Assembly (NCBI GenBank): GCA_026390815.1
Contig: JAPLFH010000049.1
Location: 22,336 to 86,335 of the forward strand
Direction of reading: 5' to 3'
From: Ignavibacteriales bacterium
Lineage (GTDB): Bacteria > Bacteroidota > Ignavibacteria > Ignavibacteriales > SURF-24
DNA length: 64,000 bases
This document shows positions 28,900-39,280 of this stretch, in pieces; positions within the stretch are counted from its first letter, which is position 1, and each line of letters begins with the position of its first letter. The position numbers and the translations under genes are program-made. The notes under the pieces are model-generated. The model did not search any database, had not been told where the DNA came from, and was given only the letters and a program-made list of their open reading frames with translations.

Positions 28900-29142
28900 T
28901 ATAAGACGGACAAATGATATGCTAATTTAACAGATTTCCAGTTAAAAATATACCTGAATGCTGGTTTAATATCAATTTACGATCATAATGTTTTGGAGTA
29001 GATTGGAAAAAGAAAGCAACCATACAAACCAGAATAACAAGCTTGTATAGTTGCATTTTTTAATGATTTGATAACTCTTTTTTAAAATGATTATTATATT
29101 TTTCTATATAATCCTTAAATTGAATGAATAGTTAGTTAATAA

Positions 29143-30417
29143 TTACAACTTTATAAACTCAACTCTTCTGTTCAGCGATTTATTAGCAGCAGTATCATTT
29201 TGTGCAATTGGTTCGCCTTCTCCTTTTCCATCTGTTTCTATTCTTGCTGCATCAATACTAAAATCTTTTACCAAGACATTCTTTACAGAAGCGGCACGGC
29301 GTTTAGATAAATCCAGATTTGATTTATCCTCACCATCAGAATCCGTATGACCAACAATTTTAATTTTTACGGTTGGATTTTCTTGTAGAATAGTTGCAAT
29401 CCCTTTAATGGTGCCGTACGATTCGGTTTTCACTACATCTTTATTTACATCAAAATAAATTCCATAGCTAACCAATTTGCCTTCTGTAAGGAGTTTGCTT
29501 CGCATATCGGGTGATGCATCGGTAATTCTGAAATTTGATATGTATGAACCGCAGGAAGCACCTCTTGATAATCTGAAACAAAGTCGATTAAGTTTAGTTT
29601 CATCATAAATATTTGTGGGCATATCCAAAACTTTTGCTTCTTTGTAATAAATCCTGAATCTTCGGTTTTGTACCCAGATAATAACGTGATTAACTTTTTC
29701 CGGTTCGACTGGATTCAACGTTGACGATCCTGTAATATTACTACTTTCACCTGTTTTGTATCCTAATGTGTTCCAACCTCCTTTTTCAATGGAGATAATT
29801 ATGCCGCCATTCCCAGGATGAGGGTTATTATCCATTTCCTTATGCTTATCTTCTCCATACAATATAAGTCCAGCAGCAATACGTCCTCCAGTTTTTTTAG
29901 GAACAATATCAAATTCAATGATGAAATTTTTTGGAAAATCAATATTTTTTAATAGAAAATAATTCCCATCTCCACTATTCAGATTGAACCAATTCCCCGG
30001 GGCTATGCTCAATGTATTAATCTCACCAGGAGCATTTGCAGTCCACAAAGCTGGGAAATCGCCAACGGCATCCTGGCTGAAATCATCAAAGAGGATTATC
30101 TTTTCGCCAGGTACAAAATCATATTTTGACGAACTTGTAAACTGAATATTATTTTCGGTTTCTTTGCCAGAACTCTTTTGTTCTTCAGCTACCTGTTTTT
30201 TATTTTTATCTTCCTGTTGCGTCATGTCTTTCTTCTTATCATCCCCCTTTATACCTTTTTCAACCTTATTTAGCGTTGTGTCAATTCCCTGGTCAATATT
30301 TTTATTAACACGTTTTTCAACTTCTTTTTTAATTTTTTTACTAATGTCAAATTGTCCGTAGACGTTGTTAACACCAATAATTAAGACGATAATTGAAAAG
30401 CAAAATAAGTTTTTCAT
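29143..30417 (-). CDS. OmpA-family outer-membrane/peptidoglycan-linking protein
   Basis: A 424-residue exported protein. Signal peptide MKNLFCFSIIVLIIGVNNVYG, then a charged low-complexity stretch (about 30-80, KKDMTQQEDKNKKQVAEEQK) that may be a coiled coil, and a central beta-sandwich of LamG/concanavalin type (about 90-300: PGEKIILFDDFSQDAVGDFPALW). The C-terminal OmpA domain (about 310-424) has GIYFDVNKDVVK, VKIVGHTDSDG, LSKRRAASVKNVLV and SLNRRVEF, which bind peptidoglycan. Start chosen at the signal peptide Met; the longer frame adds 14 unlikely residues. Confidence 0.88.
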   Translation of the reverse strand: MKNLFCFSIIVLIIGVNNVYGQFDISKKIKKEVEKRVNKNIDQGIDTTLNKVEKGIKGDDKKKDMTQQEDKNKKQVAEEQKSSGKETENNIQFTSSSKYDFVPGEKIILFDDFSQDAVGDFPALWTANAPGEINTLSIAPGNWFNLNSGDGNYFLLKNIDFPKNFIIEFDIVPKKTGGRIAAGLILYGEDKHKEMDNNPHPGNGGIIISIEKGGWNTLGYKTGESSNITGSSTLNPVEPEKVNHVIIWVQNRRFRIYYKEAKVLDMPTNIYDETKLNRLCFRLSRGASCGSYISNFRITDASPDMRSKLLTEGKLVSYGIYFDVNKDVVKTESYGTIKGIATILQENPTVKIKIVGHTDSDGEDKSNLDLSKRRAASVKNVLVKDFSIDAARIETDGKGEGEPIAQNDTAANKSLNRRVEFIKL

Positions 30418-30754
30418 AAAACTTTCCCGTTGGTTGTTTATTGAAAATATACGACGCAAATATATGAGAAACTTTTCTCAAAATCGAAATCTAAATCACA
30501 ACTTATAATTGCATGCGTTAAATTATTATTTTAATCGAAATAGATTTAAAAAATACTTCATAAAAATTTTTACTTGTTATTGTATTGTTTTTTTTAAGTT
30601 TCACCGATAAAATCGGCTCATTTACCTATTTCCCGCTGGTAATTATTTGTTTTTTAATTATTTTTTAACGTTTCTTTTCATGGAGAATATTTAGTTTTAA
30701 TCGTAGTTTAAGCAATAGATTTAGATAGCATTTAAAATTTGTTAATGAGGTAAA
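30418..30754. other. Divergent promoter region, no gene
   Basis: A 337-bp AT-rich gap between the OmpA-family gene and the export operon. It holds no defensible open frame. A small palindrome CCGATAAAATCGG (30604-30616) follows a T-run on the plus strand. Promoters for both sides must lie here, but I could not assign them. Confidence 0.4.
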
Positions 30755-31951
30755 ATGGAAACAAAGAATGCAGACTTATCTTCTTTAAAGATCAATCGCT
30801 CATCAAATGAAAATTATGAATCATCCGGTGGATCGAAAAAATTATTGAAATCAATTGTGTATTTATTAGCTGCACTTATACTAATTATTGCGGGGTATTT
30901 CGGTTATAATTCTTTGTTTAGCTCTACTATCGAAGTTAAATTAACAACAGTGGTATTTAGATCTCCCTCGGAATCAAATGCTGTACTTACAGCAAGTGGG
31001 TATGTAGTTGCACAAAGGAAAGCAGCGGTTGCTTCTAAAGGTACTGGAAGATTAGTTTATCTTGGTGTTGTTGAAGGTGATAAAGTAAGAAAAGATCAAA
31101 TAATTGCCAGGTTAGAAGATAACGATATTAAAGCGCAGCTTGAACAGGCACGGGCTAATTTAAGAGTAACCGAAGCTGACTTGAAAGATTCTGAAAGAAA
31201 TTTTAACAGACAAAAAGAATTGCTTAAAGCAAATGCTTCAACCCAGCAAGAACTTGATGCAGCAGAATCTCGTTACCTTAGAGTTCTTGCAACAATTGAA
31301 GTTGCAAAAGCACAGGTTACAGCAGCGGAGGTTGCGTTAGAAAACATGCTAATCCGTGCACCATTTGACGGAACTGTTTTAACTAAGAATGCTGATGTTG
31401 GTGAAATTGTTGCTCCTTTTGCAGCAAGTGCCTCATCCAAAGCGGCTGTAGTTTTGTTGGCTGATATGAGTTCACTTCAAGTTGAAGCTGATGTTTCCGA
31501 ATCCAATATTGAAAGGATAAAATTAAACCAAAACTGCGAAATTGTACTTGATGCTTATCCCGATAAACACTATCCGGGTTTTGTGGCTAAAGTTGTTCCA
31601 ACAGCTGATAGATCTAAGGCAACTGTTATGGTTAAAATTGGATTTAGGGATTACGACAACCGTGTTCTTCCGGAAATGAGTGCGAAAGTTTTATTCCTTA
31701 ATGCTGCTGACAAGAAAATAAATGTTGAAGAGAAATCCGTATTGGTTGTTCCGTCAACTTCAGTGGTAAATATCGATGGAAGAACTTTTGTTTATGTAGT
31801 AAGAAATGATATGATTGAAGAATTGACAATTTCAACTGGAAGAAATTTTGGCGGATTTACTGAAATAAAATCTGGACTAAACCAGGGAGATCGTATTGTA
31901 GAATCAATTCCGGAAAAGCTTAAAGCTGGAGTAAAAGTAAAAGTGAATTAG
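30755..31951 (+). CDS. Periplasmic adaptor (membrane fusion protein, MacA/HlyD type)
   Basis: A 398-residue adaptor linking an inner-membrane exporter to the outer membrane. One membrane anchor near the N-terminus (about 28-50, SIVYLLAALILIIAGYFGY), then a lipoyl-like domain split by a helical hairpin: VVAQRKAAVASKGTGRLVYLGVVEGDKVRKDQIIARLED, AQLEQARANLRVTEADLKDSERNFNRQKELL, and LIRAPFDGTVLTKNADVGEIV. A beta-barrel and a membrane-proximal domain end the protein. First gene of an operon with an ABC ATPase and two permeases, as in MacAB-type exporters. Confidence 0.9.
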   Translation: METKNADLSSLKINRSSNENYESSGGSKKLLKSIVYLLAALILIIAGYFGYNSLFSSTIEVKLTTVVFRSPSESNAVLTASGYVVAQRKAAVASKGTGRLVYLGVVEGDKVRKDQIIARLEDNDIKAQLEQARANLRVTEADLKDSERNFNRQKELLKANASTQQELDAAESRYLRVLATIEVAKAQVTAAEVALENMLIRAPFDGTVLTKNADVGEIVAPFAASASSKAAVVLLADMSSLQVEADVSESNIERIKLNQNCEIVLDAYPDKHYPGFVAKVVPTADRSKATVMVKIGFRDYDNRVLPEMSAKVLFLNAADKKINVEEKSVLVVPSTSVVNIDGRTFVYVVRNDMIEELTISTGRNFGGFTEIKSGLNQGDRIVESIPEKLKAGVKVKVN

Positions 31952-32098
31952 ATGTTTTATGGTTGAAGGATGATGGTTGATGGAGTTCTTTGCGTTTGAC
32001 ATCTGACTTTTGACGTTTGACTTTTTGCTTTTATCATTCTACTTTAAATAAAAATAGGTTCATAATAATATTTAGATAATAGAATTATTGGAGACTAA

Positions 32099-32770
32099 AT
32101 GGCAGAAATAATTAATGTTAACAATGTTTTTAAATCTTACTGGAGAGATAGTTTTGAAATTCCAGTACTTAATGATATTACTTTTGGTGTGGAAGAAGGA
32201 GAATTTCTTGCTCTGATGGGTCCTTCGGGTTCCGGCAAAACAACACTTTTAAATCTAATTGGCGGAATAGATAAACCTACTAAAGGAAATGTTATAATTA
32301 ACAACACCAACATTGCCAGTCTTGGAGAATCAGCTCTTGCTAAATGGAGAGCAAATAATATTGGATTCGTTTTCCAGTTTTATAATTTGCTACCTGTACT
32401 AACTGCCTATGAAAACGTTGAGCTGCCATTGCTGCTAACAAAATTATCAAAAGCAGAAAGAAGAAAACATGTTGAATCTGCATTGGATATAGTTGGATTA
32501 GCTGATCGAATGAAACACTATCCTAAACAACTATCTGGCGGGCAGGAACAGCGTGTAGCAATAGCCCGGGCTATTGTAACTGATCCGCTGATTCTTATTG
32601 CAGATGAACCAACTGGCGATCTTGATAAGATTTCTGCGGTAGAAATTTTAATGCTGCTTGAGCGATTGAATAAAGAATTTAAGAAAACAATTGTAATGGT
32701 AACACACGATCCCCGCGCCGCAGAAAAAGCGCATCTAATTCGTCATCTTGATAAAGGCGATTTGGTTTAG
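32099..32770 (+). CDS. MacB/LolD-type ABC transporter ATPase
   Basis: A 223-residue ATP-binding subunit: Walker A GPSGSGKTTLLNLIGGIDKPT (about 40-60), Q-loop NNIGFVFQFYNLLPVLTAYENVELPLLL, signature LSGGQEQRVAIARAI, Walker B LILIADEPTGDLD and the switch VTHDPRAA. The FVFQFYNLLP and DEPTGDLD features are typical of the MacB/LolD/FtsE class that works with FtsX-fold permeases. Nine nt before the first permease gene. Confidence 0.93.
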   Translation: MAEIINVNNVFKSYWRDSFEIPVLNDITFGVEEGEFLALMGPSGSGKTTLLNLIGGIDKPTKGNVIINNTNIASLGESALAKWRANNIGFVFQFYNLLPVLTAYENVELPLLLTKLSKAERRKHVESALDIVGLADRMKHYPKQLSGGQEQRVAIARAIVTDPLILIADEPTGDLDKISAVEILMLLERLNKEFKKTIVMVTHDPRAAEKAHLIRHLDKGDLV

Positions 32771-32778
32771 GAGAAATT

Positions 32779-33939
32779 ATGAAAATATTTAAATTGATTT
32801 TTAAAAATGCACAACGTCATAAGCTTCGTACTCTCTTAACAATCCTTGGAATAGCCATTGCAGTTATTGCATTTGGATTATTAAGAACTGTAGTTACAGC
32901 CTGGAATGTAGGTGTAGAAGCTTCTTCTGCCAACAGGATGATTACTCGTCAGGCAGTTTCGTTCATCTTCCCGTTACCTTATGCTTATCTGGATAAAATA
33001 AAACAAGTACCTGGGATTGAAACGGTATCTTATGCTAATTGGTTTGGCGGAGTTTACAAGGATAAAAACCAGTTCTTTGCCCGTATGGCTGTTGATGCTG
33101 AAACGATGTTTGAAGTGTACCCTGAATTCCTTTTATCCAAACAGGAATTGGAAACATTTAAGAAGGAAAGAAACTCTTGTATAGTTGGGCGCGATATTGC
33201 AAAGCAGTATAATTTTAAAATCGGTTCTATAATAACGCTTGAAGGCGACATATTCCCCGGCAGATGGGATTTTGTAGTTAGAGGAATTTATCAGCCGCGT
33301 GATAAAACTACCGATGCAACTCAAATGTTTTTTCACTGGCAGTATATTGATGAAAGGATGAAACAAGAATCACCTGCAAGAGCCGGTGATGTTGGATGGT
33401 ATATTCTTAAAATAAAAGATCCTTCTCAGTCCGGAAGAATTTCCAACGAGATTGATGCTCTTTTCAAAAATTCCACTGCTGAAACTAAAACTGAAACTGA
33501 AAGAGCATTTGCACAGGGATTTATGGGTGCAGTCAGTTCAATTATTACTGCAATGAATGTTATGTCATTTGTAATTATTGGAATTATAATGCTGGTACTT
33601 GGCAACACAATGATAATGGCTGCACGAGAAAGAACAAGAGAATATGCGGTATTTAAAACTTTGGGATTTAACGCCAAGCATATTATCGGATTAATTCTTG
33701 GTGAGTCACTTTTAATTTCAGCTCTTGGCGGCGGTGTTGGATTATTATTTACTTTTCCAATAATCACTGGTTTCGAAGCTAATATACCAAAAGGATTTTT
33801 TCCGGTTTTTCAGATTGAACCAATTACTGTCATCCTTGCTGGTTCATCTGCTTTATTGATTGGAATTCTTGCTTCAATATTCCCAATTCAAAGAGCACTT
33901 ACAACAAAAATTGTTGATGGATTCCGGCACGTTGGATAA
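32779..33939 (+). CDS. FtsX/MacB-type ABC permease 1
   Basis: A 386-residue permease with the MacB layout: TM1 near the N-terminus (LRTLLTILGIAIAVIAFGLLRTV), a large periplasmic domain (about 50-255), and three C-terminal TM segments (SFVIIGIIMLVLGNTMIMAARERTREYAVFKTLGF, LILGESLLISALGGGVGLLF, ILAGSSALLIGILASIFPI). Works with the ATPase just upstream and the second permease downstream. Such transporters act mechanically on periplasmic substrates (peptides, lipoproteins, antibiotics); the substrate is unknown. Confidence 0.9.
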   Translation: MKIFKLIFKNAQRHKLRTLLTILGIAIAVIAFGLLRTVVTAWNVGVEASSANRMITRQAVSFIFPLPYAYLDKIKQVPGIETVSYANWFGGVYKDKNQFFARMAVDAETMFEVYPEFLLSKQELETFKKERNSCIVGRDIAKQYNFKIGSIITLEGDIFPGRWDFVVRGIYQPRDKTTDATQMFFHWQYIDERMKQESPARAGDVGWYILKIKDPSQSGRISNEIDALFKNSTAETKTETERAFAQGFMGAVSSIITAMNVMSFVIIGIIMLVLGNTMIMAARERTREYAVFKTLGFNAKHIIGLILGESLLISALGGGVGLLFTFPIITGFEANIPKGFFPVFQIEPITVILAGSSALLIGILASIFPIQRALTTKIVDGFRHVG

Positions 33940-33952
33940 AACTTGAAGTACG

Positions 33953-34046
33953 AAATTCTAAACACTAAATAGGAAAAATTATAAAGTTTAGTTTTGAGAT
34001 TTTATTTTGACATTTGCAATTGTTTAGGATTTAGTGATTAGAATTT
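33953..34046. repeat. 17-bp inverted repeat between the two permease genes
   Basis: Arms AAATTCTAAACACTAAA (33953-33969) and TTTAGTGATTAGAATTT (34030-34046) are complementary at 16 of 17 positions with a 60-nt AT-rich loop. It sits in the 162-bp gap inside the export operon. Like the other long hairpins here it is built from repeated short words (TTTAGGATTTAG). Confidence 0.7.
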
Positions 34047-34101
34047 AGGATTTAACAAAATGAATAAAGAGAAATAAGATTTTGAAAAATTTGGAGCTTG
34101 A

Positions 34102-35271
34102 ATGAAGATTCCTTTAAAATATTCAATTCGTAATTTTAAAACTCGTAAGCTTACAACTGGAATTACGGTTGTTGGTATTATGCTGGTAGTTTTTGTTTTC
34201 GCAGCTGTTTTAATGATGGCTTACGGTATTCAAAAAACTTTGATTGCGACTGGAGCTAAGGACAATGTGATTGTAACACGTAAAGCTTCTAATGGAGAAA
34301 TAAGTAGCATAATTGAAGGTGAAACGCAGAATGTAATACGAACGTTGCCGCATATTGCAAAATCGCCAGATGGAAAGCAGATTATTTCTGCTGAGCCGGT
34401 TGTTGTTATCAACTTAGATAAATTTAAAGGCGGGTTAAGCAACATTACTGTTCGCGGAGTTTCGGAACCAGTTACACTTCTTCGTCCAAATGTTAAACTA
34501 ATTGATGGCAGGATGTTTAAGTTTGGTGTTAAGGAATTGATTGTGGGTGAATCAATCTCCAAGCGATTTAAAGGTGCACAGATAGGAAGCCAGGTTCGAT
34601 TTGCAGGAGATCAGTGGACTGTAGTTGGTATTTTTTCTTCAGATGGAAGCGGGTTCGATTCAGAAATTTGGGGCGATGCTCTTCAACTCCTTAGCTCCTT
34701 TAACCGTGGTAGTGCTGTCTCCACACTAACTTTAAAATTAGACAAAGAAGAAAATTTTGAAAACTTTAGAAGCGCTTTTATAGCTGATAGAAGACTTCAG
34801 CAATTTGAACCAAAGGTTGAACGAAAATTTTTTGAAGAACAATCTGAATTTATGGCAACATTCATAAGAATTCTGGGAATTTTCATTACCATAATTTTTA
34901 GCTTTGGTTCAATCATTGGAGCAATGATTACAATGTATGCTTCGGTAGCAAACAGAACCGTAGAAATTGGTACGCTCCGCTCTTTAGGTTTCAAAAGAAG
35001 AAGCATACTTGCAGCCTTCCTAATGGAATCATTTGCCATTGCTCTACTTGGTGGAGTATTGGGATTAATTTTAGCATCGTTGCTACAATTCTTCTCAATA
35101 TCCACACTTAATTTTCAATCATTTTCCGAATTGGAATTTAAATTTGCGCTTTCGCCATCTATTATAATTTCATCCTTGATCTTTTCAATCTTTATGGGAT
35201 TTCTTGGCGGCTTCCTGCCGTCTGTTCGTGCAGCAAGAATGAATATTGTAAATGCTTTACGCGAAGGATAA
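34102..35271 (+). CDS. FtsX/MacB-type ABC permease 2
   Basis: A 389-residue homologue of the preceding permease with the same topology: TM1 (LTTGITVVGIMLVVFVFAAVLMMAY), a periplasmic domain containing ISAEPVVVINLDKF and a WTVVGIFSSDGSGFDSEIW strand region, and three C-terminal TM segments (FIRILGIFITIIFSFGSIIGAMITMYASVANRTVEIGTLRSLGF, AFLMESFAIALLGGVLGLILAS, SSLIFSIFMGFLGGFLPSVRAARMNIVNALREG). The pair suggests a heterodimeric permease sharing one ATPase. Last gene of the operon; a terminator follows. Confidence 0.9.
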   Translation: MKIPLKYSIRNFKTRKLTTGITVVGIMLVVFVFAAVLMMAYGIQKTLIATGAKDNVIVTRKASNGEISSIIEGETQNVIRTLPHIAKSPDGKQIISAEPVVVINLDKFKGGLSNITVRGVSEPVTLLRPNVKLIDGRMFKFGVKELIVGESISKRFKGAQIGSQVRFAGDQWTVVGIFSSDGSGFDSEIWGDALQLLSSFNRGSAVSTLTLKLDKEENFENFRSAFIADRRLQQFEPKVERKFFEEQSEFMATFIRILGIFITIIFSFGSIIGAMITMYASVANRTVEIGTLRSLGFKRRSILAAFLMESFAIALLGGVLGLILASLLQFFSISTLNFQSFSELEFKFALSPSIIISSLIFSIFMGFLGGFLPSVRAARMNIVNALREG

Positions 35272-35303
35272 CGAAATGTATGATGGTTGATGGAATTTTT
35301 ATT

Positions 35304-35335
35304 GCCCCGACTTTTTTTGCCGGGGTTTTTTATAT
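35304..35335 (+). terminator. Rho-independent terminator of the export operon
   Basis: CCCCG (35305-35309) and CGGGG (35321-35325) form a GC stem around a T-rich loop and are followed by TTTTTT. Located 34 nt after the second permease stop. Confidence 0.85.
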
Positions 35336-35527
35336 CTGGTAAATCTTTTCTTATGCTAAAAAATGCCCACAATTATTAGAATCTTTTTTTCACACTTAAT
35401 GATTTCATCTCCTCTGATTCTGATCCTTTATAGATACTTTAGGGTAAATTTGCTAAGTTAGTAACGATCAAAAGATGATATTAACAGTTTAACTCAATGT
35501 TCCAAGAACTAAACTTCCAGGTATAAA

Positions 35528-38500
35528 ATGCCGAATAAAAAAAAATCTTTCCCTCCAATTGTTATTCTTGATGAAAGCAATTCAAATGATTATCAACCAG
35601 TTTATGAATTTCATATTTCCCGGTATTCAAGAAAGAAATATGATTTTGCTGAATTGTTGTTTTCTACTAATGGCAATGTAGTTTTCGCTAACTTTCAGGC
35701 AGCAAGACAATTTGCTTTTAAGCTGAATGAAAAGAGGGAACCTGGAAATATGGTTAGAGTAGGGCAGGTTAATGCTATGGGATTGTTAGATGAAATTTAT
35801 CATTATGTTTTACGCCAGTATGAAATACAGGTTAACCCGGATGTTTTTAAACGGGCAATAAATTATGTTAATAAGAATCTTGGCGAAGAGAAAGTAAAGA
35901 ATGCATTACTAAGTTTCATTGAGTTATTTCCGTCTGTAAATGTTTATAATGGCAAGGAGCATCCGGTTGATTACCTTTCCGGTAATACAAATGAAAAATC
36001 GAACTACGAAATTACCCTGGAAGAAATGATCCTGCTTTATTTTGCCAACTTTAATCCGGCTAATAATCTTTTAAAAGAATTGTTTGATGATTCTCAGCTT
36101 CAGGTTCAAACAGTTTATAATGAGCTAATTGTTAATCTTGATAAATTTTTTCAGAATGAAAAACCATTTGGACCAGAAAATCAATTTATTTTTGATCTGC
36201 TAAAAACTCCCATATTAAAGAATCCAGAAAGTTTAGAAGAACAATTAAAGTTTGTTGCTGAGCGCTGGGCTATAATACTCGATGAGAAATTTTTAAAAAA
36301 GATTTTATCCGGAATGGATTTAATTAAGGAAGATAAACGGTTCGATATGTTTGGCGGTGGTGGTGCCCCCACTGTTGTTCCAAAATATAAAGGTAAAGTA
36401 GATGAAAGTGATATTCTTGGTTTAGGTAAAAGTGGATTTAAGTATGGAGACACTAGTCATCTTTCTTATCTTGAACCGGAAAGGTTTACTCCGGATATCC
36501 ACTGGATGCCGCAGGTGGTTCTGCTTGCAAAGAATGTTTATGTCTGGCTCGATCAGCTTTCTAAAAAATATGAAAGATTGATCGCAAGACTTGATCAAAT
36601 TCCTGATGCTGAACTTGATATTATTGCACAGTGGAATTTTACCGGGTTGTGGCTTATTGGTTTGTGGGAAAGAAGCAAAGCTTCACAAAAAATAAAACAG
36701 ATAATGGGAAATCAGGATGCAGTTCCATCTGCATATTCGCTTTATGATTATGTAATTGCAAATGATCTTGGCGGTGAAGATGCGTTCCGTGATTTAGATA
36801 AACGTTGCAGGCAGCATGGAATAAGGCTTGCAAGCGATATGGTTCCTAATCATATGGGAATTTTTTCTAAATGGATTATCGAGCGCCCACACTATTTTGT
36901 ACAATCACCTTATCCTCCTTTCCCAAATTATAAATTTACAAGTCACGATTTATCGGATGATCCAAACGTTCAACTTAGAATTGAAGATGGTTATTGGAAC
37001 CGGACAGATGCAGCGGTTGTTTTTCAGCGGATTGATAACCGAAGCGGTGAAGTGAGTTACATTTATCATGGTAACGATGGAACGAATATGCCATGGAATG
37101 ATACTGCTCAGCTTGATATGCTTAAAGCGGAAGTACGTGAAGCAGTTATCCAAACAATCTTTCATGTGGCACGCAAAACTCAAATCATCCGCTTTGATGC
37201 TGCAATGACTCTTGCAAAAATCCACTTTCAACGTTTATGGTATCCACAGCCCGGGACTGGCGGCGATATTCCTTCCCGAGCTGATCACGCATTAACCAGG
37301 GACGAATTCGATTCATTCTTTCCAAAAGAATTCTGGCGAGAAGTTGTTGATCGTATTAATGATGAAATGCCAGACACACTTCTACTCGCTGAAGCTTTCT
37401 GGTTGATGGAAGGATACTTCGTCCGCACGCTGGGAATGCACCGTGTTTACAACAGTGCTTTTATGCATATGATGATGAAGGAAGAAAACGCCAAATACCG
37501 CGATGTAATTTCTAACACACTGGAATTCAATCCGGAAATTCTTAAACGCTATGTAAGTTTTATGAGCAATCCAGATGAGGAAACCGCAATAAAACAATTT
37601 GGTACGGATGATAAATATTTTGGTGTTGCTACATTGTTAGTAACTCTGCCGGGACTTCCGATGTTTGGACACGGACAGATTGAAGGTTATACCGAAAAGT
37701 ATGGAATGGAATATCGCCGGGCTTATTATAATGAACATCCAAACGATTGGCTTGTGAACAGGCATAAACGCGAAATCTTTCCGTTGATGAGAAAACGGTA
37801 TATCTTCAGTCAGGTTACTGATTTTTGGTTCTATGATTTCTTCGATCAGAATGGAAATGTAAATGAAAACGTATTTGCTTATTCAAACAGGTATGGTAAC
37901 GATAGGGCTTTAGTTATCTACAATAATAAATTTGATGAAACAAAAGGATGGATAAAAAACTCTACCGGTAAAGCTGTGGGAACAGGAGTTGGAGATGAGA
38001 AGAGAATTGAATATACCAACCTTGCGAGCGCTTTAAGTGTAAATCCCGCTGATAATTTCTATTACATTTTCAAAGAGCATATTTCGGAACTTGAGTTTAT
38101 CCGCTCTGGAAAAGAGATTACTGAAAACGGTTTTTATTTCGAGCTTCAGGCGTTTAAGTACCAGGTGTTTATGGAATTTAGGGAAGTGTATGATTCCACC
38201 GGTGAATATGAAAATTTAAAAAATCAGCTTGGTGGAAATGGAATTCCAAACATTGAACAGTTAAAACTGGAAATAAAACTTCAACCAATCCATGATGCTT
38301 ATGCAAATATTTTTGATAAAGTCTTATTCGATTCCATCGATGCATATCTTAGAGAAGAGAGAATTGAAGATTTTAGCGGCAAGGAAAAATTTGTTACCAA
38401 CCGTTATCAATATTTTCTTGGACAAATTAAAGGATGGTACAATCTGAAAATTGATTCGCTACAATTAACCGATGAATTCAGAAAAGGTGTTTATTCAATA

Positions 38501-39220
38501 AAAGATTTAAATGATTTGTTAGAGAAAGAAGATTTTGAAATTGAGGAAAGTGAAGTTTTATCCGCAGAATTCCGTAAATCAATTTTAATAAGCCGTACTT
38601 CAAACTATCATCAAAACCTGCTCCTTTATTTGGTTTGGCTTTCAATAAACTATCTTGGAAAATTGTTTGATGAAAAAGAGTACGGAATAAAAAGTCTGGA
38701 GATAGCGGATGACCTGCTGTTGTATTATCCAATCCGTGATATTCTGCACCGGCTAGGGAGAAGTGAATTTGAAATAGATAAAGAAATAACTTTGCTTAAG
38801 CTGTTAACAAAATTTAATGCCGAAATAATAAATGTAAGCGAAATGCATTTTGATTTGATAAACAAAGCTAAAGCATTCCTGCCGGACACAACCGCTACTA
38901 AACGATTAAGCAATAAAGAAACAATAATTCTAACTGAGCTACTGAATGATTTTGATGTTCGTGATTTTCTTGGAGTAAACAAGCACGAAGGAATTTGGTA
39001 TTACAGCAAAGAAAATTTTGAGGAATTGTTAGATTGGCTTTTAACGCTGGAAGCAGTTAGCTACATTGAAAAGGTAAAAGACAAAACTGTTGATAACAAA
39101 GAACTAATTAACTTTCTGAAAGATATTTTCCATCTGAACAAAACTCTTAAGGAAATCTCTTTGCAGAGCGGCTACAAGCTTGAGGATTTGAAAGACAATA
39201 TAAGCAAGGCAGCAAGTTAA
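35528..39220 (+). CDS. Very large alpha-amylase-family (GH13-like) protein
   Basis: A 1230-residue protein. The central part (about 350-780) is a GH13-type barrel: SAYSLYDYVIANDLGGEDAFRDL, region I DMVPNHMG, region II IIRFDAAMTLAK (nucleophile Asp), region III LLLAEAFW (acid/base Glu) and PGLPMFGHGQIEG. At the region IV position, where NHD is expected, it reads SNPDEE, so the transition-state His is replaced by Pro while the Asp is kept. About 350 N-terminal and 400 C-terminal residues are alpha-helical and unrecognised. No signal peptide is evident, so probably cytoplasmic and possibly acting on storage glucan; inferred, not proven. Confidence 0.82.
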   Translation: MPNKKKSFPPIVILDESNSNDYQPVYEFHISRYSRKKYDFAELLFSTNGNVVFANFQAARQFAFKLNEKREPGNMVRVGQVNAMGLLDEIYHYVLRQYEIQVNPDVFKRAINYVNKNLGEEKVKNALLSFIELFPSVNVYNGKEHPVDYLSGNTNEKSNYEITLEEMILLYFANFNPANNLLKELFDDSQLQVQTVYNELIVNLDKFFQNEKPFGPENQFIFDLLKTPILKNPESLEEQLKFVAERWAIILDEKFLKKILSGMDLIKEDKRFDMFGGGGAPTVVPKYKGKVDESDILGLGKSGFKYGDTSHLSYLEPERFTPDIHWMPQVVLLAKNVYVWLDQLSKKYERLIARLDQIPDAELDIIAQWNFTGLWLIGLWERSKASQKIKQIMGNQDAVPSAYSLYDYVIANDLGGEDAFRDLDKRCRQHGIRLASDMVPNHMGIFSKWIIERPHYFVQSPYPPFPNYKFTSHDLSDDPNVQLRIEDGYWNRTDAAVVFQRIDNRSGEVSYIYHGNDGTNMPWNDTAQLDMLKAEVREAVIQTIFHVARKTQIIRFDAAMTLAKIHFQRLWYPQPGTGGDIPSRADHALTRDEFDSFFPKEFWREVVDRINDEMPDTLLLAEAFWLMEGYFVRTLGMHRVYNSAFMHMMMKEENAKYRDVISNTLEFNPEILKRYVSFMSNPDEETAIKQFGTDDKYFGVATLLVTLPGLPMFGHGQIEGYTEKYGMEYRRAYYNEHPNDWLVNRHKREIFPLMRKRYIFSQVTDFWFYDFFDQNGNVNENVFAYSNRYGNDRALVIYNNKFDETKGWIKNSTGKAVGTGVGDEKRIEYTNLASALSVNPADNFYYIFKEHISELEFIRSGKEITENGFYFELQAFKYQVFMEFREVYDSTGEYENLKNQLGGNGIPNIEQLKLEIKLQPIHDAYANIFDKVLFDSIDAYLREERIEDFSGKEKFVTNRYQYFLGQIKGWYNLKIDSLQLTDEFRKGVYSIKDLNDLLEKEDFEIEESEVLSAEFRKSILISRTSNYHQNLLLYLVWLSINYLGKLFDEKEYGIKSLEIADDLLLYYPIRDILHRLGRSEFEIDKEITLLKLLTKFNAEIINVSEMHFDLINKAKAFLPDTTATKRLSNKETIILTELLNDFDVRDFLGVNKHEGIWYYSKENFEELLDWLLTLEAVSYIEKVKDKTVDNKELINFLKDIFHLNKTLKEISLQSGYKLEDLKDNISKAAS

Positions 39221-39280
39221 ATTTTAGTGTCAGGCATTTTGGTTAAAATCTAAAAATGTTTTTATAAAACAGGGGTTACT

